The notes beneath the pieces are model-generated. The model was not told the DNA's origin, did not search any database, and saw nothing but the letters and a program-made list of their open reading frames with translations. This document shows positions 36,666 through 44,130 of a stretch of DNA of 64,000 nucleotides, one piece after another. The DNA is from Enemella dayhoffiae (GTDB lineage Bacteria; Actinomycetota; Actinomycetes; Propionibacteriales; Propionibacteriaceae): assembly GCF_002250625.1 (NCBI RefSeq), contig NZ_NMVQ01000004.1, positions 62,001 to 126,000 on the forward strand, in the 5' to 3' direction. How positions within the stretch are numbered: position 1 is the first letter of the stretch; every line of letters starts with the position of its first letter. A program made the position numbers and the translations under genes.

Positions 36666-37661
36666 ATGCCACGACCGGGACGCGAGCCGCTGCTGACGGT
36701 GGTGGTGAACTTCCACAACCTGGCCCACCTCGCCCCGCAGACGCTGGCCTCGCTGACCCGCTCGGCCGACCCGCGGATCACCTTCCTGCTGGTCGACGAC
36801 GCGTCCACCGACCACACCGCCGACCTGCTCGAGGCCGCCACCCGCACCCTCCCGGGAGCCGAACTCCTCCCACTGACCACCAACCAGGGGCTGGCCGGTG
36901 CCCGACATCGCGGCATGGAACACCTCCGCACCGAGCGGTTCACCTTCCTCGACGGCGACGACTGGGTCGCCCCCGGCTATTACCCCGCCCTGCTCGACGA
37001 GGTGCTCGCGACCGGCCTGGACTGGATGCGCACCGACCACGTCGAGGTCACCGGTACAACCCGCACGACGGTCCGCATCCCCGACGGCAACCGCGGCGGC
37101 CGGGTCGGCAACCCGCGCGCGGCGATCCCGCTGGAGCGCACCACCTCGATCGACTTCCCGCACGCCTGGTCCGGCGTCTATCACAGGCGGCTGCGCGACG
37201 AGGGAATCGTGCACTATCCCGAGCAGCTGCGCAGCGCCGAGGACCGCCCCGGGATCTGGCGGCTGCACCTGCGGGTACCGGAGTTCACCATCGCCCGCAC
37301 CGTCGGGGTGTTCTATCGTCGCGGGGTCGCCGGCTCGCTCACCCAGACCGGCGATGAGCGGCAGCTGGCGATCATCCCGTCGCTGCGGCTGGTCCGCGAC
37401 GAGGTGCTCGCCGACCCCGAGGCCGACCGGTTCTGGCCCAAGGTGGTCCGCACCTGGTGCGGCCTGCTCGCCTCGCACTGGGCGGCCCGGGGGCGGTTCA
37501 CCCCGCAGCTGCGGCGCCGGTTCACCAGCGAGGCCGGCGCCCTGCTCGCCGAGGTCGAACCGGCGCTGCTGCGGCGTACCCTCGCCGGAATGGCCGAGCC
37601 TCGCCGCCACGCGGTCGAGGACCTGCAACGCCGCGCCCGCCTGTTCGAGGTGCTGCCATGA
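36666..37661 (+). CDS. Family 2 glycosyltransferase (first of a tandem pair)
   Basis: A 331-residue GT-A enzyme. The nucleotide-sugar site reads TVVVNFHNLAHLAPQTLASL and LLVDDASTDHT, with the metal-binding motif FLDGDDWVAPGYYPAL. The C-terminal half (FPHAWSGVYHRRL, LRSAEDRPGIWRLHL, FYRRGVAGSLTQ) is shared almost block by block with the next gene, so the two arose by duplication. No membrane segment is seen. ATG 36666 is preferred to an in-frame GTG at 36657. It overlaps the next gene by ATGA. With the flanking polysialyltransferase-like genes it should build a surface glycan. Confidence 0.87.
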   Translation: MPRPGREPLLTVVVNFHNLAHLAPQTLASLTRSADPRITFLLVDDASTDHTADLLEAATRTLPGAELLPLTTNQGLAGARHRGMEHLRTERFTFLDGDDWVAPGYYPALLDEVLATGLDWMRTDHVEVTGTTRTTVRIPDGNRGGRVGNPRAAIPLERTTSIDFPHAWSGVYHRRLRDEGIVHYPEQLRSAEDRPGIWRLHLRVPEFTIARTVGVFYRRGVAGSLTQTGDERQLAIIPSLRLVRDEVLADPEADRFWPKVVRTWCGLLASHWAARGRFTPQLRRRFTSEAGALLAEVEPALLRRTLAGMAEPRRHAVEDLQRRARLFEVLP

Positions 37662-38650
37662 CCGCGACCCTGGCGGTGATCATCCCCTGCCACAACCTGG
37701 CCCGGCTGCTGCCCCAGACCCTCGCCGCGCTGCAGCGGGCCACCGGCGACGGCATCGAGCTGCTGCTGGTCGATGACGCCTCCACCGACAGCACGCCCGA
37801 GCTGATCGGCGCGGCCCTCCCCCGCCTCGGCAACGCCCGGCTGCTGGGCCTGGAACGCAACGTCGGGCTGTCGGCGGCCCGCAACCACGGGCTGGCGGCC
37901 GCCGACGCCGACTGGGTCACCTTCCTCGACGGCGACGATCTGGTCGCCCCACACTATTTCCCGGCCCTGCGAGACGCCTGCGTACGCCTCGGCGCGGACT
38001 TCCTGCGTACCGATCACCTCGATGTCACCGGCCCGAAACGGAACCTGGTCCGGGTGCCGAGCGGGGCCCGGTTGGGCCGTGTCGTCAACGCCCGCGAGCA
38101 GATCCTGCCGGCCGACCAGCGCACCAGCGTCGACCACCCGTACGCCTGGGCGGGGGCGTACCGCCGCGAGCTGGCCGCGGCCGGACTGCTGCGGTTCGAC
38201 GAGGACCTGCGCACCGCCGAGGACCGGCCGTGGATCTGGCGGCTGCACCTGTCCGGGGCGACGATGAGCGTGCCCGACCTGGTCGGGCTCGGCTATCGCC
38301 GGCAGGTCGCCGGCTCGCTGTCGCAGCGCGCCACCGCCACCCAGCTCGACTTCGTGCCGGCGATGGCCCGAGTGATCGAACTCGTCCGCGCCGACCCCCA
38401 AGCGGACCGGTTCCTGCCCAAGGCGATCCGGCGCCAGTGCGAGCTGACCCTGCACCACCTGGGCCTGCTGAACCGGTTCCGCCCCGAGGTACGCCGCACG
38501 TTCACCCACGCCCTGGCCGACGGCCTGCGCACCCTGCCCGCCGCACCCCGCGACGCCGTGCTCGCCGAGCTGACCCCCGACCGCCGCGGCCGCCTGCAGC
38601 GGCTGATGGGCTCCCACGCTCCGCGTGTCGAGAGGAGAACGACCCGATGA
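37658..38650 (+). CDS. Family 2 glycosyltransferase (second of a tandem pair)
   Basis: A 330-residue paralogue of the preceding enzyme. AVIIPCHNLARLLPQTLAAL, LLVDDASTDST, NVGLSAARNHGL and FLDGDDLVAPHYFPAL form the GT-A core. HPYAWAGAYRREL, LRTAEDRPWIWRLHL and GYRRQVAGSLSQ repeat the C-terminal pattern of its neighbour. Differences in the acceptor half suggest that the two add different or successive residues. The ATG overlaps the previous stop and its own stop overlaps the next start (ATGA both times), giving a coupled three-gene unit. Confidence 0.87.
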   Translation: MTATLAVIIPCHNLARLLPQTLAALQRATGDGIELLLVDDASTDSTPELIGAALPRLGNARLLGLERNVGLSAARNHGLAAADADWVTFLDGDDLVAPHYFPALRDACVRLGADFLRTDHLDVTGPKRNLVRVPSGARLGRVVNAREQILPADQRTSVDHPYAWAGAYRRELAAAGLLRFDEDLRTAEDRPWIWRLHLSGATMSVPDLVGLGYRRQVAGSLSQRATATQLDFVPAMARVIELVRADPQADRFLPKAIRRQCELTLHHLGLLNRFRPEVRRTFTHALADGLRTLPAAPRDAVLAELTPDRRGRLQRLMGSHAPRVERRTTR

Positions 38651-40008
38651 ACCAGCCGAATCCCGATATCGCCTCCCGCACCCAACTGTTCGAGGTGTCC
38701 ACCCTGTTCGGCCTGGCCACACTGGTCGCCGCCCTCGACCAGGGCCTGTTCGGCGACTCACCCCGCCGGGTGCTGGTGACCAGCAACAACGTGGACAACC
38801 CCGAGGTGGGCGACGCGCTGCGCGAGAGCCCGTCGTTCGCCGCCCTGGCCGGCCGCTTCCACCAGGTCGTCTCCTACAACGAGGCGATCGCCCCGCTGCA
38901 CCCGCGGCAGTGGATGCCCAGCGAGACCGAGCAACCGCTGTGGGAACGCTTTCTGCGACTGACCTGGGGGCTCGGCGACGAACCGGTGCACCTGGTCACC
39001 CAGTCGATCCAGGCCCCGCCGGCCAAGGCGCTGGTGGCCGCGTTCGCCCAGGCGTCGATCGACATCTACGCCGACGGTTTGATGACCTGGTCGCCCACCC
39101 GCAACCGGGTGGTGTCCGAGATCGGGCTGCGGATCGACCGGGTGCTCCACCTCGACCTGGTGCCCGGGGTCGAGCCGCTGGTGCTCAGCGAATACGCCGT
39201 CCCCCGCCAGCGGATCGACACCGACCGGATGCGCACCGTGCTGCGGCAGATCGACGCCGACGTCACCCTGCCCCCGGTCGAGGGGCCGTGCGCGATCCTG
39301 CTCGGGCAGTACCTCAGCGCGCTCAGGCTGATCAGCACCGAGCAGGAACAGCAGTTGCACGTCGAGATGCTCGAGGCCGCGGTCGGCCGCGGCCTGCGCA
39401 GCGTCGTGTTCAAACCGCACCCGAGCGCCCCGGTCGCGCTCACCGAGCGCCTGCTCCACCGCGGCCGCGAGCTGGGCGTGGAGGTGATCGTGTACGCCGA
39501 GCCGGTGCTCGCCGAGGCGCTCTATGACCGGCTCGACGTACGCCTGGTGGTCGGCTGCTTCTCCACCGGGCTGATGACCGCGCGCGCCCTGTTCGGCATC
39601 GCGGCGGTCCGCGTCGGCACCGAACTGCTGCTGCGGGTGCTGAAGCCCTACGCCAACGGCAACCGGGTACCGCTGGCGATCGTGGACTCGCTGCTGCCCG
39701 GCCCCGACAGCACCACGCCGAGCCGCACCGTCGCCGAGACGAACGAACTGGTCGAGGCCGTCGGGTTTGTGATGCAGCCCGAGCTGCTCGCCCCGCGCCG
39801 GGAACGGGTCGCGGCCTGGCTGACCAGCCATCCGGAACTGGCGCGCTTCTTCCCTGCGGTACGCCTCGGCGAGCTGGGGCTGCCCGGTGGCCGGATGACC
39901 GCGCGGACCGCGCTCACCCCGACCCTGCGCCGGGCCGCGCGGCGGGCGTACGCGCTGGAACGGCGACTGGAGGCGCGGTTCATCGGACCCCTGCGCGGCG
40001 GCAGCTGA
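38647..40008 (+). CDS. Polysialyltransferase-family glycosyltransferase
   Basis: A 453-residue protein related to the actinobacterial alpha-2,8-polysialyltransferase family. It starts SRTQLFEVSTLFGLATLVAALD and continues with VTSNNVDNPEV, SYNEAIAPLHPRQWMPS, ADGLMTWSPTRNRV and HLDLVPGVEPLVL. The donor-site motif FKPHPSAP lies near residue 257 and is followed by GCFSTGLMTARALFGI, as in CMP-sialic acid-dependent enzymes. It is the last of three coupled genes. Together with NeuB it points to a sialylated or polysialylated surface polymer. A basic C-terminus (TLRRAARRAYALERR) may hold it to the membrane. Confidence 0.8.
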   Translation: MNQPNPDIASRTQLFEVSTLFGLATLVAALDQGLFGDSPRRVLVTSNNVDNPEVGDALRESPSFAALAGRFHQVVSYNEAIAPLHPRQWMPSETEQPLWERFLRLTWGLGDEPVHLVTQSIQAPPAKALVAAFAQASIDIYADGLMTWSPTRNRVVSEIGLRIDRVLHLDLVPGVEPLVLSEYAVPRQRIDTDRMRTVLRQIDADVTLPPVEGPCAILLGQYLSALRLISTEQEQQLHVEMLEAAVGRGLRSVVFKPHPSAPVALTERLLHRGRELGVEVIVYAEPVLAEALYDRLDVRLVVGCFSTGLMTARALFGIAAVRVGTELLLRVLKPYANGNRVPLAIVDSLLPGPDSTTPSRTVAETNELVEAVGFVMQPELLAPRRERVAAWLTSHPELARFFPAVRLGELGLPGGRMTARTALTPTLRRAARRAYALERRLEARFIGPLRGGS

Positions 40009-40029
40009 CCGAGCGGCCAGACGACCGGC

Positions 40030-40035
40030 TAGGGT
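40030..40035 (+). promoter_or_regulatory. Candidate -10 box (leaderless) of the orphan gene at 40042
   Basis: TAGGGT, six bases before the ATG. It is the same hexamer, with nearly the same spacing, as before the gene at 36666. Confidence 0.5.
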
Positions 40036-40041
40036 CGTGCC

Positions 40042-40587
40042 ATGACGACCGGTCGACTCACCTTCAGCGACAGCCCCTGGCCCGACGGGCACCCCTTGGA
40101 TCTGATCGAGCTCACCGTTCGGGGCGGCTCCGACGGCGAGCTCCGGCTGCACCTGCACGCCGAGACCGTCCCCTACGACGCCGAACCGCCCCGCGAGGAC
40201 GCCGCCACCGATTCGGAGTGGCAGCGCCCCGGCGCCTGGGTGAACTACGGTTCGGCGATCATCTCCTCGATCAAGTGGGACAACGCCGGGATCGAGCTGC
40301 CCATCGCTGCCGACACGTTCACCGAGTCGATGCTGGACGGCCTGGAGCTGTCCGCCGACCCGGTCAAGCGGATCAAGTTGGACGGGGTCGCCGAGGAGCT
40401 GGCGTTCGGCTGTTTCGTGCTCGGGCAGGGCCTGTGCGGCGATCACACGATCAAGCTCAGCCGAGTCGCCCCGAACACGTTCGACCTGCGCTGGACCGGC
40501 GCGCTCGCGGCCACGTTCATCGGCGAGGAGGACTTCTCCGCCGGTCACCGGTTCGAGCTGGTCGCCGACGGCGTACGCCTGTCCTGA
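40042..40587 (+). CDS. Conserved-looking protein of unknown function
   Basis: A 181-residue acidic, soluble protein without signal peptide or membrane segment. Mixed strand-like stretches (LTFSDSPWPDGHPLDLIELTVRG, NTFDLRWTGALAATFIGEEDF) suggest a compact beta-rich fold. A stretch KWDNAGIELPIAADTFTE lies in the middle. I do not recognise it. The start ATG is supported by the -10-like hexamer six bases upstream, so the message is probably leaderless. It lies at the end of the glycan cluster, 33 bases after the polysialyltransferase-like gene, and is convergent with the beta-propeller genes. Confidence 0.65.
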   Translation: MTTGRLTFSDSPWPDGHPLDLIELTVRGGSDGELRLHLHAETVPYDAEPPREDAATDSEWQRPGAWVNYGSAIISSIKWDNAGIELPIAADTFTESMLDGLELSADPVKRIKLDGVAEELAFGCFVLGQGLCGDHTIKLSRVAPNTFDLRWTGALAATFIGEEDFSAGHRFELVADGVRLS

Positions 40588-40611
40588 CCGGCCCTTCCTG
40601 AGCGGTACGCC

Positions 40612-42204
40612 TCAGCCGGCGGGCGCCAGCGGCAGCACGGTCCCTCTGCCGTCGAACAAAGCCAACCGGTCGCCGCTGGCCACCGGTCGCGCGTCCTCGA
40701 TCGGATAGAGCTGGGCCCACAGCGGCCGGTCGTCGCCGCTCGCGAACGCCTGCACCGCGGTGCTCCCCCGGCCCTGCCGTGAGGTGAGCAGGTAGCTGTC
40801 ACCGACGACCACGACCGTCCCGTTGGACCCGGTCTGGTGGGTACGCCGGATCGTGCCGTCGCTGATCCGGACCACGTTCATCCCGGGGTGGCCGTGCAAC
40901 AGCACGTGGTCCCCGATCCTCGCCACCGGCGAACCGGCCACGGCCTTGCCCCACACGGGTCTGCCGGTGTCGCTGTCGAGCAGTCGAGCGCCGGCGGCGA
41001 CCGTGGAGCTGCGGCTGGAGTTGGGGGTCACGGCGTACACCCGTCCGTCGTGCACGGTGACCGGTTTGTCGGTCCGCCACAGCTCCCGGCCGCTGCCGTC
41101 CAGCATCACCGCGCGGCGTTCACTCCACCGCTTCTCGGAGGTGGCGTACCGGGGTTCGGTGACCCGCAGCACGTGACCCTCGTCGACGGGCACGTAGCCC
41201 ACCTGGACCTTGCTGCACGACTTGGCGTCGGGGGCGGTGAACCAGGCGGGGGTGTTCCCGGTGCCGGGGTCGACCGCGACCGGGAAGGTCCTGGGCAGCG
41301 GGCCGGGGTCACCGCGATGCAATGCTCCCGAGCCGATCCAGAGCAACCCGTGCCGAAGCTCGGCGGTGAACCCGCTGGTCGACTGCCCCGGGAGCTGTTT
41401 ACGCCAGCGGTCCTCGGTGCTCAGCTGGTCCCGATAGGCGGTGACCTCCATCGCGTTGCAGCGTCCCGCGTACGCCGGCTTCGCCTCCAGCAGGGTCCCG
41501 GCGGCCAGCGTAGCGACCGTCGAGCGGTAGCCCTCGCTGCTCCCGCCGGCACGCACCGAGGCGCCGGTGGTCCGGTCGAGCAGCACCCAGCCCTGGTCCT
41601 GCTGGTCGGGCAGCCGGCCCGGTTCCAGCACATAGCGGTGGTCGAAACTCGGCGCGCCCAGACCCCGCTCGGGCTCGCGCAGTATCTGGGTCCATTCGGT
41701 GCGGCCCTGGTGCAGGTCGACGACCCCCACCTGCCAGCTCCGGGAGCGCGAACTGGGGCCGATCAGCACCCGCCCCTGATCGAGCGGGTCGAGCACGCCG
41801 CGCCCGGAGCCGGCGACGAGGGTGAGCGGGCTCTGCGCCACCGGTGCCCGCTCCGCCGCCAGCGGAGCGACCGGTGCTGGCCGGGCGAAGCTGGAGGCGG
41901 TCTGGGCGGGCCGGTTGGGAGCGTCGGCCAGGTAGCCGCCCAGCAGCACCAGCGCGATCAGCACGGCGCCGGTTGCCAGCACCAACCACCACAGCGGGCC
42001 CTTCTGTCCTCGTTGGTTCCGTCGGCGCCGCGTCGCCTCCGCGGACTGCTGCTTCCGTTTCCGGGACTCCTCGGCCTCGCGGAGGCGTACCTCCATCGGC
42101 TCGGGGTCGCTCGGCCCGGAGGGGTTCGCCCCGGACCCGGTCGCACCGTCGCGGCCGGGCCACAGCGGCCAGGGCCCGTCCTCGGGCTGCTCGTCCTTGC
42201 CCAC
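40612..42204 (-). CDS. Single-span membrane protein with PQQ-like beta-propeller ectodomain (A)
   Basis: A 530-residue protein. The cytosolic N-terminus (about 68 residues) is Pro-rich, then strongly basic (ESRKRKQQSAEATRRRRNQRGQKG), followed by a membrane helix (about residues 70-92). The ectodomain has repeated blades such as LLDSDTGRPVWGKAV and LLDRTTGASVRAG, typical of PQQ-like WD-type propellers, but without clear cofactor residues. Two Cys pairs may form disulfides. The start is GTG 42204, three bases after the upstream stop, with GAGGG within the end of the upstream gene. It is last in a set of three membrane proteins. Function unknown, perhaps envelope sensing or assembly. Confidence 0.75.
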   Translation of the reverse strand: MGKDEQPEDGPWPLWPGRDGATGSGANPSGPSDPEPMEVRLREAEESRKRKQQSAEATRRRRNQRGQKGPLWWLVLATGAVLIALVLLGGYLADAPNRPAQTASSFARPAPVAPLAAERAPVAQSPLTLVAGSGRGVLDPLDQGRVLIGPSSRSRSWQVGVVDLHQGRTEWTQILREPERGLGAPSFDHRYVLEPGRLPDQQDQGWVLLDRTTGASVRAGGSSEGYRSTVATLAAGTLLEAKPAYAGRCNAMEVTAYRDQLSTEDRWRKQLPGQSTSGFTAELRHGLLWIGSGALHRGDPGPLPRTFPVAVDPGTGNTPAWFTAPDAKSCSKVQVGYVPVDEGHVLRVTEPRYATSEKRWSERRAVMLDGSGRELWRTDKPVTVHDGRVYAVTPNSSRSSTVAAGARLLDSDTGRPVWGKAVAGSPVARIGDHVLLHGHPGMNVVRISDGTIRRTHQTGSNGTVVVVGDSYLLTSRQGRGSTAVQAFASGDDRPLWAQLYPIEDARPVASGDRLALFDGRGTVLPLAPAG

Positions 42205-42207
42205 TCG

Positions 42208-44076
42208 TCAGCCCTCGGCGAGCGCGCCGAGGCGGACCCGACCGCTGTCCAGCGGGTCGAGCACGATGGCGTACCGCTTGTCGCTCATTCCCCACGGCCG
42301 GACGGCCTTCGGGTCCAGCTCCAGCGGCTTCAGCTCACCGTTCCAGAACATCGCCACCCCGTCGCGGGTGCCGTAGAGGTTCTTCGAGTCGGACATGATC
42401 GTCGACCACCGCTCCACCACCTCGACCTTGCCGTCGGAGAGTCGGGCCAGCATCGGACCGGCCGAGGCGAACTCCCGCTTCGGCGAGACGGTCAGCGGCA
42501 ACCCCGCCTTCACCACGTCGGTGGCCAGGGCGCTGGTGGCGAGCTGTTTGCCGGTGGCGGCGTCATAGAGACCAACGGTACGCCGGGCCGGGTCGGCCGT
42601 GTCACCCCAGGCGGCGATCACCCCGCGACTGGACCAGGCCACCTGCAGTTCGCCGACGGTGCCTTCGGGCGTACGCTCCGGACGCACCTGCTGCGGCGCG
42701 GTGCCCGGGTTGGCGGAGTTGATCGTCCACCCGCCCCGTGGCGGGGAGGAGAGCAGGTTGCCCTCAGGGGTGGCGGCCAGGGCGACGTGGTCGGCGGGCA
42801 GGGTGACCGGGGCGAGCGCACCGGCGGCGGTGACCAGCCAGTATTCGCTGCCGGTACTGACCAGCAGGCCACCGCCCTGGGCGTACAGCTTCGCCTTGGG
42901 CGCCAGGGTGATCGGGCGCGGTTCGGTGGAGGGACTGTCGAGCCGCCACAGCAGCAGCGTGGCGCCGTCGATGATGCCGGCCACGGGGCTGCCCTGGGTG
43001 ACCGCGAGCAGCGGGCGCGCGTCACGGGAGACGCTGTTGGTGGTGCTGGTCAGCAGCGGCTGTCCGGTGTCGGCGTCCAGCACGTGCAGGGCGCCGCCCG
43101 GATCGATGTAGGCGACCCGATTGTCCACCACGGCAGGGTTTCCGATCGTCGGCAGGTCCACCGACCAGACGAAGGTGCGGGACCATCCCGGGGGTGCCGG
43201 ACGGCTCAGCTCCTGCGCCGTTGCGGTCGTGGCCCCGGACCGGCTGGCCCGCTGGAACTGACTGACGCCCAGCAGCAGGATCCCGGCGACGGCGACGACT
43301 CCGATCAGCACGGCCGCGATGGCGCGGCGGCTGTTCCGCTTGCCGCGGTCGCTGTCGGACGCTGGGGTGGACGCGGGCTCGCCGTGTGGTGGATAGGTGG
43401 CAGACGGTTGCGAACCCGGATAGGGCGCGGACGCCTGCGACATCGGATACTGCGCCGAGGCCTGCGACATCGGATACGGCGCGGACGCCTGCGACATCGG
43501 ATACGGCGCGGACGCCTGCGACATCGGATACGGCGCCGAGGCCTGCGACATCGGATACGGCGCCGAGGCCTGCGACACCGGGGTCTGCTGCACCTGGTAG
43601 GCCGAGGCGGGGTGGTGCGCCGACCCGGGCGGCTGCATCGGGTCCGGGCCGGGCATCACCGGTTGCGGAGGTGGCGGCTGCTCGGGATGGCCCGGTCCGA
43701 GCACGAACCGTTGCGGCGGCTCCGGCTCGGGGAAGGACAGGTTGGTTCGATCCTCCGGCGGGGGCTGCTGCTGATAGCCGTCGGCGGGCGGGAATGGGGC
43801 GTACCCCTGCTGCGAATACTGCCCCTGCTGCGATTGGAAATCCTGCTGCGGTTGGAAATCCTGCTGCGGATACTGCTCCTGGTGGGCGTACCGCTGCTGA
43901 CCGTGCTGGTCGGGTTGACCATACTGGTCGAGCTGGTTCCCGCCCGGCCCCCACTGCTGCCCGTAGGGCGGCGGGTTGGCGCCCGGCGCCCAGGGGGATT
44001 CCTCGAGCTGCTGGGGCTGGTACCAGTGGGCGTCGGACCGGTTCGGATGACCCTCCTGGCCTTCAGAAGAGTTCAT
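42208..44076 (-). CDS. Single-span membrane protein with Gln/Pro/Tyr-rich repeats and beta-propeller (B)
   Basis: A 622-residue protein with the same layout as its neighbour. A long cytosolic region of about 245 residues is rich in Gln, Tyr and Pro and includes six nine-residue repeats of the type QASAPYPMS (see 43418-43579). A short basic stretch (RGKRNSRRA) and a membrane helix (about 250-268) follow. The ectodomain contains propeller-like blades (HVLDADTGQPLL, LYDAATGKQLA). The disordered Tyr-rich part may be a phase-separating or docking region; this is inferred. The start is ATG 44076, with only a weak ribosome site (GGTGACGG). It lies 54 bases downstream of the gene at 44131. Confidence 0.75.
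   Translation of the reverse strand: MNSSEGQEGHPNRSDAHWYQPQQLEESPWAPGANPPPYGQQWGPGGNQLDQYGQPDQHGQQRYAHQEQYPQQDFQPQQDFQSQQGQYSQQGYAPFPPADGYQQQPPPEDRTNLSFPEPEPPQRFVLGPGHPEQPPPPQPVMPGPDPMQPPGSAHHPASAYQVQQTPVSQASAPYPMSQASAPYPMSQASAPYPMSQASAPYPMSQASAQYPMSQASAPYPGSQPSATYPPHGEPASTPASDSDRGKRNSRRAIAAVLIGVVAVAGILLLGVSQFQRASRSGATTATAQELSRPAPPGWSRTFVWSVDLPTIGNPAVVDNRVAYIDPGGALHVLDADTGQPLLTSTTNSVSRDARPLLAVTQGSPVAGIIDGATLLLWRLDSPSTEPRPITLAPKAKLYAQGGGLLVSTGSEYWLVTAAGALAPVTLPADHVALAATPEGNLLSSPPRGGWTINSANPGTAPQQVRPERTPEGTVGELQVAWSSRGVIAAWGDTADPARRTVGLYDAATGKQLATSALATDVVKAGLPLTVSPKREFASAGPMLARLSDGKVEVVERWSTIMSDSKNLYGTRDGVAMFWNGELKPLELDPKAVRPWGMSDKRYAIVLDPLDSGRVRLGALAEG
43418..43579. repeat. 27-bp tandem repeat, six units
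   Basis: Six head-to-tail units of 27 bp, each starting GGATA and ending GCCTGCGACAYC, with differences in only a few positions. They encode the QASAPYPMS nine-residue repeats of the membrane protein at 42208-44076. The near identity points to recent expansion, and unit number may vary between strains. Confidence 0.9.
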
Positions 44077-44130
44077 CCGTCACCGTGCTTTCGGTTCACG
44101 CAGTCACCTGGGGGATGGCGACGAGCGCGG

